In this document: positions 9,423 through 17,197 of the stretch, one piece after another
How the letters are laid out: each line of letters opens with the position of its first letter
Numbering within the stretch: position 1 is the first letter of the stretch
NCBI RefSeq assembly: GCF_008087625.1
Contig: NZ_CP042997.1
Span: 10,292,001-10,356,000 of the forward strand
DNA: 64,000 nucleotides
Direction: 5' to 3'
DNA from: Aquisphaera giovannonii
Lineage (GTDB): Bacteria > Planctomycetota > Planctomycetia > Isosphaerales > Isosphaeraceae
Position numbers and translations under genes: made by a program
The notes under the pieces: model-generated
Database searches by the model: none
Seen by the model: the letters and a program-made list of their open reading frames with translations, nothing else
What the model was told of the DNA's origin: nothing

Positions 9423-9577
9423 CGTGGGAGCCGGCTCCGCCCGGCGACCGGGCGAGCCTCCCGCACGCCGCACCGGCGACATCTTCGGGGACCGGCCGCG
9501 ACGGACTCGCCCCGTCCCTGGGGACCGCGGACGCGAGCCTCCGCTCGCCCGGTCGCCGGACGGAGCCGGCTCCCACG
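9423..9577 (+). mobile_element. MITE-like element with 34-bp terminal inverted repeats
   Basis: The two ends, 9423-9456 and 9544-9577, are reverse complements of each other except at one position (core GGGAGCCGGCTCCG then CCGGCGACCGGG). They enclose 87 bases. No protein is encoded beyond read-through of the host frame. Single copies of the same 34-mer occur elsewhere in the window, so this is a dispersed element rather than a chance hairpin. Confidence 0.7.
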
Positions 9578-9839
9578 TTCGGGCCGACCCCCACGTCGGG
9601 CATCGCCTACGGCACGGACTCTCTCGGCCTCGGCAAGGGCCACCCGGCGTCCGGGCAGGCCGCGACGTCGGGCAGCTCGGGGCCGATGCAGCAGGTCGGC
9701 AACAACGGATCGGCGAGGCACGCGGCCGCGGCGGCAGCCCAGGCGTCCGGATCGTCGCAGGCGAGCGCCGCGGCCTCGGCCGGCGCGCTGAGCGCGGCGT
9801 TCGGGCTGGGGCGGCCCAATACGGCCCCCGCCACGACCC

Positions 9840-9873
9840 CGTGGGAGCCGGCTCCGCCCGGCGACCGGGTGAG
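9840..9873 (+). repeat. Solo copy of the 34-bp dispersed repeat
   Basis: Same orientation as the left end at 9423; it differs at one base near its 3' end (GGGTGAG instead of GGGCGAG). It lies in the pseudogene. Confidence 0.8.
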
Positions 9874-9913
9874 CCTCGGCCCGACAGGCGACGGCGGGGG
9901 GAAGCCAAAGGGT

Positions 9914-9929
9914 TCATTCTGGTCTATGA
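9914..9929 (+). repeat. 16-bp direct repeat, left copy
   Basis: TCATTCTGGTCTATGA is found here and again at 10689-10704. The two copies bracket the group II intron relic. Confidence 0.8.
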
Positions 9930-10690
9930 GGGAAGCCAAAAGGCCGGGTCGCCCCGGGTGATTGCTCACCCGGGGCTCCCACAGATCCGGACGTGCGGAT
10001 TTCCCGCATCCGGCTCGTCATCCCAGGAGTCCGCGGCCTGCGCGGCCCGTCGTCGTTGCGTGGACATGGCCCCGGTCTCGGTGTACCGGTCCTGTTTCCC
10101 TCCGACGGGTCCCGAGATGGCGCCTCCTTCCCTCCACGGGGTCCCTCGGGCTGGTTCCCCCGCCTCGTCGGTACTATGAGGCGCTCCGACTCCCCGCCGC
10201 CCGTCTCGGCCCGCTTCGTTACCTTCGCGAGCCCGATACCATCGCTCCGCCCGTGATTCGCTCCCCTCGGCCGTGGGCGACCCGCCGGGGGCCTGGGAGT
10301 TTGGTCATCCGGCCTCCCGATCCGGAGCTCCGATGGAGACGTCGGGGCCTCCCAAGTTCCCGGGGAACCCTGATGGCCGTTGCCCGTGCTCTCCGACCCC
10401 GGCGGGACCGGGCGCGCCCTGCGGGACCAGGTGCGGCGACGCCCGGCGCGGCCCCCGCCCATGACCACGACGAGGGCTCCCCGCGCCTTCCATTTTCGGG
10501 GCTCAATCACACGACCTTCGGCCTGGCTGTCTACGCTTCGCAGGATGGGTCGCCCCATCGCCACGCAAGACTCGCTTCTGGCTGCTGGCCCTGCTCTGCC
10601 AGGCGGGATTGGTTACCCGCAGGGCTCCGACGAAAGGTTTCCGAGTTCGAGCTCATCCTCCTTTCCACAGGCTTCACTTGGCGCAAGGTC
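9930..10690 (-). ncRNA. Group II intron relic lacking its reverse transcriptase
   Basis: On the minus strand the stretch reads like a bacterial group II ribozyme. Near the 5' end (around 10685) is TTGCGCC, close to the GUGYG start. Domain I-like GAAAGGAGG and GGAAACC blocks follow. The sequence around 10161-10182 (CATAGTACCGACGAGGCGG) resembles the conserved stretch that usually precedes the intron-encoded protein. A domain V hairpin at 9984-10016 and a domain VI-like hairpin at about 9945-9983 close the element. Only about 50 bases separate a possible start codon at 10067 from domain V, so the maturase gene is missing. No coding function is claimed for the many short frames here. The exact ends are uncertain. 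Confidence 0.65.
9984..10016 (-). ncRNA. Group II intron domain V hairpin
   Basis: Read on the minus strand it starts GAGCCGGATGCGG, has a GAAA loop, and closes CCGCACGTCCGGATC. This matches the canonical domain V pattern, including the AGC catalytic triad and the bulge. It is followed at once by a perfect 10-bp stem (9952-9975) in the position of domain VI. Confidence 0.75.
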
Positions 10691-10704
10691 ATTCTGGTCT
10701 ATGA
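10689..10704 (+). repeat. 16-bp direct repeat, right copy
   Basis: Identical to 9914-9929. It lies just outside the predicted 5' end of the intron relic. Confidence 0.8.
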
Positions 10705-11096
10705 CCGATAGCCTGGCAATCTGGATAGCCCGCTGCTCATTTGAAGTCGAATGAGCATTGGAGACGGTCCCCCGAATAGGCAATTGCTCAAGCTTCCTCA
10801 GCCTCCACGCATGGGCCAGAATGACCCCTCCGGCGCCCCTCCCTGTCGGCGCCTGCTGACCCCTTCGGCGCCCCCGACGGCCGTGGAGGGAGCCGGGTAG
10901 CCCTTCACGAGTCGAGGGCGACGGGTGTGGAGAAGTCAGTCGATCCGCCGATCGGCTTCCCGGGATTCGGCCGGCCACACCGAAGGACGAAGCCGCCCGT
11001 GTCTTGTACCCGGAGCGGCGCCTCCGATAGAGTCGCTCCCGTCCTTGCCGCGCCTGGCGGCCTGGAATCCTGGACCGTTCACCGACAGAGAAGCCG
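10705..11096 (+). other. Non-coding leader before the esterase gene
   Basis: No gene was seen. It holds small hairpins, for example CTCATT and AATGAG flanking eight bases around 10737-10756, and an imperfect GTCGGCGCC / GGCGCC stem around 10840-10880. The last bases before the ATG at 11097 give only a weak ribosome site. Confidence 0.4.
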
Positions 11097-13928
11097 ATGG
11101 ATCTCGCACACCGCCTGTCTCGGGCCGCCATGCTCGGCGCCGCGCTCGTGGCCCTTGCGGCCCCCGCGATCGCCGCGGACGCGCCGAATTCGGCCCCGCC
11201 CTCCCCCGCCGGGGGCATCAGGCCGCTGAGGGTGTTCATCCTGGCCGGCCAGTCGAACATGCAGGGGCACGCACGCGTTTCCACGTTCGACGGCCTGGCC
11301 GACGACCCGAAGACCGCACCGCTGCTGGCGGAGATGCGCGACGGGGACGGCAGGCCGAGGGTCTGCGACCGGGCCTGGATCACGTCGGTCGGCTGCCTCG
11401 GCGACGCGTACTCCGACCTGACCGAGGCGAAGGGCAAGCTGACCGCCGGGTTCGGTGCCCCGGAGGACAAGATCGGCCCGGAGTTCACGTTCGGCCTGAC
11501 GATGGAGAAGGCGCTGGACGGGCCGATCCTCATCATCAAGACGGCCTGGGGCGGGCGGAGCCTGCACACCGACTTCCGCCCGCCGAGCGCCGGACCCTAC
11601 GAGTGGAGCCCCCATGAGCTGGCCCGGTGCAAGGAGCGGGGCGACGACCTCGACAAGTTGGAGGCCGAGAAGGTCGCGGCCACCGGCGCGTTCTACCGGC
11701 ATATGATCGACCACATCCGGATGGTGCTGAAGGACATCAAGCGGGTGGTGCCCGACTACGACCCGAGCCGGGGGTACGAGCTGGCCGGTTTCGTCTGGTT
11801 CCAGGGGTTCAACGACCTGGTCTCCGACTGGACCTACGAGGAGCACATGGAGCCCGGCGGGTACGACCCGTACGCCGAGCTGCTCGGCCACCTGATCCGC
11901 GACGTGCGGAAGGACCTGGCCGCGCCGAGGATGCCGGTCGTCATCGGCGTCATGGGGATCGGCGGGGAGAAGGAGGGGAAGAAGGCGCCGCAGCTGCATT
12001 TCCGCCGGGCCCAGGTGAAGCCGACGACCCTCCCGGAGTTCAGGGGAAACGTGCTGGCGGTCGAGACCTCGCCGTTCTGGGACGACGACCTGGAGGCGCT
12101 CCACGGGCGCCTGGAGAGGCTGGACGAGACGCTGGAGCGCGAGTTCAGGAAGGCCCCGGGGATCACCGAGGCGGCCAGGGAGGCGGCCCGCAGGAAGGCG
12201 GCGGAGGGGGAGTTCAACCCGGACGAGCGGAAGAGGCTGAAGGGCGCCTCCAACGGCGGCTACCACTACCTCGGGGCGGCGAAGATCCTGGCCCCCATCG
12301 GCAGGGCGTTCGCCGAGGCGCTCCTCGAGGCCGAGCGGAAGGCCGACCGGCCCGGGCCGAAGCCCGGGGTCGGCAAGGTCACCCTGCACTCCGAGGGGCT
12401 CCACGGGTACATCAGCTTCCAGCACGAGCCGCTCCCGGCCGGGGGCGGGTACACGGCGGGCATGGGTTTCTACGCGGCCGTTTGGCCCCTCGTGGACCGG
12501 CCGCTGGCCGACTTCCAGGTCGGCCTGCCGAGCGCCTGGATCCAGCCGAACAACTCCGACAACAAGGACCGCCCCCTCGCGCCCGAGGGCACGCGGGCGA
12601 GGGCCTGGAAGGAGCGAGGGCCGACCTGGGAGACGGTCTTCCAGACCGTCGAGGGCGGGCTGGGCTACTGGGCGGGCAACCACTTCCGGTACGGCTTCCC
12701 GAAGTTCAGCATGAACGCCACGCCGCAGTGCTACGACTACGAGGTGGGCTCGCCCGGGTGGTCCTTCTTCTACAGCGATGAGGCGCTGCCGGACGATCGG
12801 CTCGGGATCGCGCAGCTCAGCAACCGCCTGCTGATCCCCCCGGACGCGCTCCCGTTCCGGGGCCGGCCGGACGGGGAATTCCTCGGCTACTCCTGGATGG
12901 CCCTGCCCTTCACCGAGGCCGCGCAGGGCGACCCGCCGACCGGCGACCAGAGCTGGACCTGCTTCCTCAACGCCGGGAATTTCAAGGGCCCGATCGCCTA
13001 CTACATCCCGGAGACCTGGAGCAAGGTCGGCAAGCTGTTCAAGGACCCGTTCCTCGACGGCCGCGGCCTCGATGCCCGCCCGGGGGTGATGGGCGGCGGG
13101 GCGATGGAGATCAACACGGTGCCGCGGCTCGACTCCCGGGACGATCGCGGCGTCGTCTACTCGAAGATCCCGAGGCTCCGGTTCCCGGCCGACGACCGGG
13201 GCCGCGCCGACCTCGTGCAGGACGTCAGTTACTACTCCAGGGCCGCCCTGTACGACGCCTTCAAGGCCTGGCGAGACGGCGGGGACGCCATCTCCGGGAG
13301 GTTCGACGAGAAGGGCGCCTGGCGTCCGAAGCTGACGACGCGAAGGACCCGCTACGACCAGGCCGGCAAGCCCCTCGTCGGCGTGGAGGACGCGTTCGAG
13401 ACGCGGGTGTTCGAGGGCAACGTGTGGGGGCTGGAGTGGTCGAAGGCCGGCCTCGGCCCGAAGGGGCAGTTCCCGCAGTACTCCAAGGTGGTCGGCGACG
13501 AACGGGTCGCGGTGCCCGAGGCGGCGGTGCCGGCGGAGACCGGGCTGCTCGACGCCGAATTCCGGCTGGCCGAGGCGGGGACGCCGTACACCTCGCCCTC
13601 CGCCGGCGCCTGGGCCAGTCCCGGCCCGAGAGACGGGCCGTACACCGTCGAGCTCCTGGACGGCTCCGAGGTGACGTACTCCTGGTATCGATTCGTGGAT
13701 CAGCCCTCGTTCCGGCAGTACCGCTGGGATGACGCGAAGAAGGCGAAGCTGCAGGCCCTGGTGGAGAAGCTGCACGCGAGCTGGCCGATCGATCGCGACT
13801 ACATGGCGCCGCCGACGCGGGGGAAGCTCGTCTCCCTGGACCCCGCCCTGCTCGTGACGCCGCCGAAAGGCCTGGAGGTCGGCTACGTCCCCATCGTGAC
13901 GAAGCAGGCCGCGAGGAAGACGCGGTGA
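11097..13928 (+). CDS. Secreted sialate O-acetylesterase-like protein with a C-terminal paralogous domain
   Basis: A 943-residue protein with an N-terminal signal peptide (cleavage likely after AIAA, about residue 27). Residues about 43-415 form an SGNH/SASA-type esterase domain (carbohydrate esterase family 6-like). The block FILAGQSNMQGH puts the nucleophile at Ser53, 'LAGFVWFQGFNDL' is the second conserved block, and 'GGYHYLGAAKIL' carries the likely catalytic His. Residues about 428-943 are a separate beta-rich domain found again as the whole of the next gene. The enzyme probably removes acetyl groups from polysaccharides outside the cytoplasm. The second domain is unrecognised and may bind carbohydrate. 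The two genes are 83 bases apart and likely form an operon. Confidence 0.85.
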   Translation: MDLAHRLSRAAMLGAALVALAAPAIAADAPNSAPPSPAGGIRPLRVFILAGQSNMQGHARVSTFDGLADDPKTAPLLAEMRDGDGRPRVCDRAWITSVGCLGDAYSDLTEAKGKLTAGFGAPEDKIGPEFTFGLTMEKALDGPILIIKTAWGGRSLHTDFRPPSAGPYEWSPHELARCKERGDDLDKLEAEKVAATGAFYRHMIDHIRMVLKDIKRVVPDYDPSRGYELAGFVWFQGFNDLVSDWTYEEHMEPGGYDPYAELLGHLIRDVRKDLAAPRMPVVIGVMGIGGEKEGKKAPQLHFRRAQVKPTTLPEFRGNVLAVETSPFWDDDLEALHGRLERLDETLEREFRKAPGITEAAREAARRKAAEGEFNPDERKRLKGASNGGYHYLGAAKILAPIGRAFAEALLEAERKADRPGPKPGVGKVTLHSEGLHGYISFQHEPLPAGGGYTAGMGFYAAVWPLVDRPLADFQVGLPSAWIQPNNSDNKDRPLAPEGTRARAWKERGPTWETVFQTVEGGLGYWAGNHFRYGFPKFSMNATPQCYDYEVGSPGWSFFYSDEALPDDRLGIAQLSNRLLIPPDALPFRGRPDGEFLGYSWMALPFTEAAQGDPPTGDQSWTCFLNAGNFKGPIAYYIPETWSKVGKLFKDPFLDGRGLDARPGVMGGGAMEINTVPRLDSRDDRGVVYSKIPRLRFPADDRGRADLVQDVSYYSRAALYDAFKAWRDGGDAISGRFDEKGAWRPKLTTRRTRYDQAGKPLVGVEDAFETRVFEGNVWGLEWSKAGLGPKGQFPQYSKVVGDERVAVPEAAVPAETGLLDAEFRLAEAGTPYTSPSAGAWASPGPRDGPYTVELLDGSEVTYSWYRFVDQPSFRQYRWDDAKKAKLQALVEKLHASWPIDRDYMAPPTRGKLVSLDPALLVTPPKGLEVGYVPIVTKQAARKTR

Positions 13929-14011
13929 CATCCGGGACCTTCGGATCCCGCCCCAATCGCGGCCCAGAAAGACCCCACTCTCCCCGTTGGACCGCCCCCG
14001 GAGGCCCCGGA

Positions 14012-15652
14012 ATGCCGATCACTCTCGGCCGCGCGTGCGTCGCGGCATGCCTGGCTCTGCGGCTCGCATGCCCCGGCGCGGTCTCGGCGGACGACGGGCC
14101 GCCCCGGGAGGCGGAGATGGCCGGCTACCTGCTGGTGCCGCACGGCAAGGTGGACGCGGCGTACAACGCCGGCTTCTCGATGTACGTCGCGGCGTGGCCG
14201 CTGCTGAGGCACTACCCGGGCCAGGAGTTCCAGAGCGGCCTGTTCGGCACCTGGATGTTCCCCCAGTTCCCCGGGAAGCCGCCGGAGGATCACTACTCCG
14301 ACGTCGAGGGGGGCCTCGGCTGGTGGCGGGACACCCGGTTCGCCACCGAGACGCCGAAGTTCATCATGGGCGGCGTGGCCCTGAACTTCGTCGAGTGGGC
14401 GAACGGCCCCGGCGCCGGCAAGGGCCGCGACTGGAAGAACCCGGCCGGCCACTACGCGGTGGCCCAGCTCAGCCCCTGGGTGCTCTGGCCGCCGGACGGC
14501 CTCAACCTCGAGCAAGGCACGTCCGGCGAGCTGTTCGGGTACGGCTACCTGCCGCTGCCGCTCACGACGCCCAGGCCCGCCGCCGCGGGGAGGGGCGTGC
14601 CGACCGGGGACCATTGCTGGACCCTCTTCCTCAACGCCGGCAACTTCAAGGGGCCGGTGGCGTTCTTCCTGCCGGAGTTCTGGTCGCGCCCGGCCGCCGA
14701 GGACCCGAAGCGGGCCGGCCTGTTCCTCGACACCCGGCCTTCCGAGCCCAACAAGGCCGTGCAGATGGAGACCCAGCACATCCCCGCGTACGTCGCCCGG
14801 GACGGGCGGGGGGGCACCTACGCCCGGATCGCCCCGACGCAGTTCCCCGGCGGCGGGGACGGCGACGCCCCGCTGGTCCACCGCATCACCGCGTACAGCA
14901 AGGCCGCCCTGTGGGACGGCGCGCGCGCCTGGTTCAACGGCGGGCCGGCGGCGTCCGGGGCGATCGACCCCGCGGCCGCGGCCGTCCACGCGTTCGACGG
15001 CAAGGGCGGCGCGACGTGGCAGATCGGCACCCGCGGCGACGCGCGGGACGAGAAGGCCCAGGTCGCCTGGGGCTCGTTCGCCACCCCCGTCGCACTCGAC
15101 CCCACCACGTATGGATACCACTGGTCGAAGGATTGGGTAACGAGGGCCGACGCGGGCGGCGGGCGGCTCGTCACCCTCCCCGAATACTACCGGCGGGAGG
15201 AGGACGAGAAGGGCGGCAAGCGTTGGGTGGCGGTCCGCCCCGGGGACGTGCCGGCCGAGACCGGCCTGGCCGTCGTGGAATTCCCGAGGCGGCTCGCCGA
15301 CGAGCGGAGCCCGTACGTCACCCCCGACGAGGCGGACAGCCCCTGGAAGAGGCCCGGGCCGGCCGCCGGCCCGTTCGAGGCGAAGCTGGGGGACGGCAGC
15401 GTGGTCACCTATTCCTGGTACCGCTTCGCCGACCAGCCCGCTCTCCGCCATTCCGGCCTCACGGACGCCGAGCGGGAGGAGATGCAGCGGAGGGTCGAGC
15501 TGATCCACCGCCACTGGCGGAAGGACCGCGAATACCTGCCACCCCCGACGGCCGGCACCCTGGCCGAGATCGACCCGGCGCTCATCGTGACGCCGCCGAG
15601 GGGGAAGGAAGTCGGCTACGTGCCCATCGCGACCCGGCAAGCCCCGCGGTGA
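14012..15652 (+). CDS. Secreted protein paralogous to the C-terminal domain of the upstream esterase
   Basis: A 546-residue protein. The ATG at 14012 is chosen because it begins a signal peptide (MPITLGRACVAACLALRLAC..., ending near VSADD); the longer frame overlaps the upstream gene and lacks one. Nearly the whole mature protein aligns with residues 428-943 of the preceding protein. Shared blocks include 'EGGLGYW/W', 'CW/TxFLNAGNFKGP', 'AETGL', 'TYSWYRF' and the closing 'ALIVTPP.G.EVGYVPI'. No catalytic signature was recognised. It probably arose by duplication and may be an extracellular partner of the esterase. The function is unknown. Confidence 0.8.
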   Translation: MPITLGRACVAACLALRLACPGAVSADDGPPREAEMAGYLLVPHGKVDAAYNAGFSMYVAAWPLLRHYPGQEFQSGLFGTWMFPQFPGKPPEDHYSDVEGGLGWWRDTRFATETPKFIMGGVALNFVEWANGPGAGKGRDWKNPAGHYAVAQLSPWVLWPPDGLNLEQGTSGELFGYGYLPLPLTTPRPAAAGRGVPTGDHCWTLFLNAGNFKGPVAFFLPEFWSRPAAEDPKRAGLFLDTRPSEPNKAVQMETQHIPAYVARDGRGGTYARIAPTQFPGGGDGDAPLVHRITAYSKAALWDGARAWFNGGPAASGAIDPAAAAVHAFDGKGGATWQIGTRGDARDEKAQVAWGSFATPVALDPTTYGYHWSKDWVTRADAGGGRLVTLPEYYRREEDEKGGKRWVAVRPGDVPAETGLAVVEFPRRLADERSPYVTPDEADSPWKRPGPAAGPFEAKLGDGSVVTYSWYRFADQPALRHSGLTDAEREEMQRRVELIHRHWRKDREYLPPPTAGTLAEIDPALIVTPPRGKEVGYVPIATRQAPR

Positions 15653-15976
15653 GGCCTCGCGACACTCGCCGCGTTCGGATGGCTCCCCGACCTGGCGGCC
15701 GCGGGCAAGTCCGCCGCGCGCATCCCTCGCCGTGAAGGACGGATCGGTCTCGTGCCGATTTTATTCTGAAAATCCCTGTCCCGGATCGTACCCTCCGCGC
15801 ATGTGAGGAGGTACCGGCGATCGTCGCGTCGGGCGACGGGGGCGACGCCCCGAGGCGTCCCGTGCCACGCGAGGCCCGGCCTCTCCGATCCGATCCACGC
15901 CCGGCGCCGCCCGGGCGGGGGGAGGCTGCGCGCGGCGCCGGCGCGATCGCGTCCCCGCTCACGGAGGCCCCGCACC
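15653..15976 (+). other. Intergenic gap, no gene seen
   Basis: These 324 bases separate the secreted paralogue from the TIGR03032 gene. A short AT-rich patch (GATTTTATTCTGAAAAT, about 15756-15772) may be a promoter or a terminator; no clear stem is present. Confidence 0.4.
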
Positions 15977-17131
15977 ATGGACACGCCCGGCCCGCCTTCC
16001 GAACAGACGACCGGCACCGGAACCCCCGATGACGCGGACGCGGGGCCCGAGCCGTTCCGCAGCGCGCACACGCCGGGCTTCCCGCAATTGCTCGACGAGC
16101 TCGGCGTCTCCCTCCTCGTGACGACGTACCAGGCGGGCCGGCTCGTGATCGTCCGGCCCGAGGGGGACCGCCTCAACACCCACTTCCGGAGCTTCCCGTC
16201 CCCCATGGGGCTGGCCCTCGACCCGTCGGCCGCGCGGCTGGCGATCGGCACGTCGCTCCAAATCTGGGAGTTCCGCGACGTGCCCGACGTGGCCTCGCGG
16301 CTGGAGCCGAAGGGGAGCCACGACGCGTGCTTCCTGCCCCGATCCGCCCACGTCACGGGCAACGTCGCGATCCACGAGATGGCCTACGGCCGCGGGAACG
16401 AGCTCTGGTTCGTGAACACCCGCTTCTCCTGCCTGGCCACGATCGACCCCTCGGCCAGCTTCGCCCCGCGGTGGCGGCCGCCGTTCATCTCGAAGCTGGA
16501 GCCCTCGAACCGCTGCCACCTCAACGGCATGGCGATGCACGGCGGGCTCCCTCGATACGTCACGGCCCTGGGGACGGCCGACGAGCCGGCCGGCTGGCGG
16601 AAGGAGAAGGCCCGCGGCGGCGTGCTCATGGAGGTGGAGTCGGGCGAGGTCGTGGCCTCCGGGCTGTCGATGCCCCACTCCCCCCGGATCCACGCCGGCC
16701 GGCTCTGGGCGTGCGAGTCGGGCGCCGGGACGCTCGGCGTCGTCGACCCGGCGACCGGGCGGTATGAGCCCGTCGCGGCGGCGCCGGGGTTCACGCGCGG
16801 GCTCGACTTCGCCGGCCGCTTCGCCTTCGTGGGCCTGTCGCAGGTCCGCGAGTCGGCCGTCTTCAGCGGCATCCCGATCACCGAGCGGCTGGCCGAGCGC
16901 GACCGCACCTGCGGGGTCGCCGTCGTGGACATCGTCACGGGCTCGGTCGTCGGCCTGCTCCGGTTCGACGGCGCCGTGCAGGAGATCTTCGCCGTCGCGG
17001 TCCTGCCCCGCCGCTTCCCGGAGCTCGTCAACGAGGACGAGGCCCTGCTGGCCGACTCGTTCGTCGTCCCCGCGGAGTCGCTCCCCGACGTCGCGGAGAG
17101 CGTCCGCGCCCGGCCGGCCATCCCGGCCTGA
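15977..17131 (+). CDS. TIGR03032 family protein (beta-propeller-like)
   Basis: A 384-residue protein. The ATG at 15977 follows a GGAGG-like site; frames further upstream are junk. It carries family hallmarks: 'RSAHTPGFPQLLDELGVSLLVTTYQAGRL' at the start, 'HEMAYG.GNELWFVNTRFSCLATID', 'RCHLNGMAM', 'YVTALGTADEPAGWR', 'SMPHSPR', and 'RGLDFAGRFAFVGLSQVRES'. TIGR03032 proteins are annotated as conserved hypotheticals with a predicted propeller fold and are often near large exported or TPR proteins, as here, where the giant beta-helix gene follows 66 bases downstream. No signal peptide is seen, so it is probably cytoplasmic. The molecular role is unknown. Confidence 0.85.
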   Translation: MDTPGPPSEQTTGTGTPDDADAGPEPFRSAHTPGFPQLLDELGVSLLVTTYQAGRLVIVRPEGDRLNTHFRSFPSPMGLALDPSAARLAIGTSLQIWEFRDVPDVASRLEPKGSHDACFLPRSAHVTGNVAIHEMAYGRGNELWFVNTRFSCLATIDPSASFAPRWRPPFISKLEPSNRCHLNGMAMHGGLPRYVTALGTADEPAGWRKEKARGGVLMEVESGEVVASGLSMPHSPRIHAGRLWACESGAGTLGVVDPATGRYEPVAAAPGFTRGLDFAGRFAFVGLSQVRESAVFSGIPITERLAERDRTCGVAVVDIVTGSVVGLLRFDGAVQEIFAVAVLPRRFPELVNEDEALLADSFVVPAESLPDVAESVRARPAIPA

Positions 17132-17197
17132 AGCCGTCGCAAGCGCCCACGCCACCGAGCCCGATCACGGATCCCCAGCTCCAAGGATAACCGCGCC

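Larger units (their letters stand above)
9196..9961 (+). pseudogene. Frameshifted secreted-type protein with N-terminal LEPRSL motif
   Basis: The ATG at 9196 has a good ribosome site (GGGAGG) and encodes MARSRLARKDRLRPP, typical of the basic start of planctomycete LEPR-motif proteins, but this frame stops at 9264. The matching continuation, LLDPLEPRSLVAEPVNV, lies in another frame. Removing one base from the seven-C run at 9234-9240 joins the two exactly. The rest is low-complexity Ala/Gly/Ser/Pro sequence that includes translated copies of a 34-bp dispersed repeat. The 3' end runs into the group II intron relic. It is either a decayed gene, a sequencing error in the C-run, or a slipping tract that switches the gene on and off. 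No function can be assigned. Confidence 0.6.

Noticed and set aside
10613-11569. A 318-codon minus-strand frame across the intron end and esterase start
   Set aside because: It is built from non-coding relic and antisense sequence and has no homology-like pattern.
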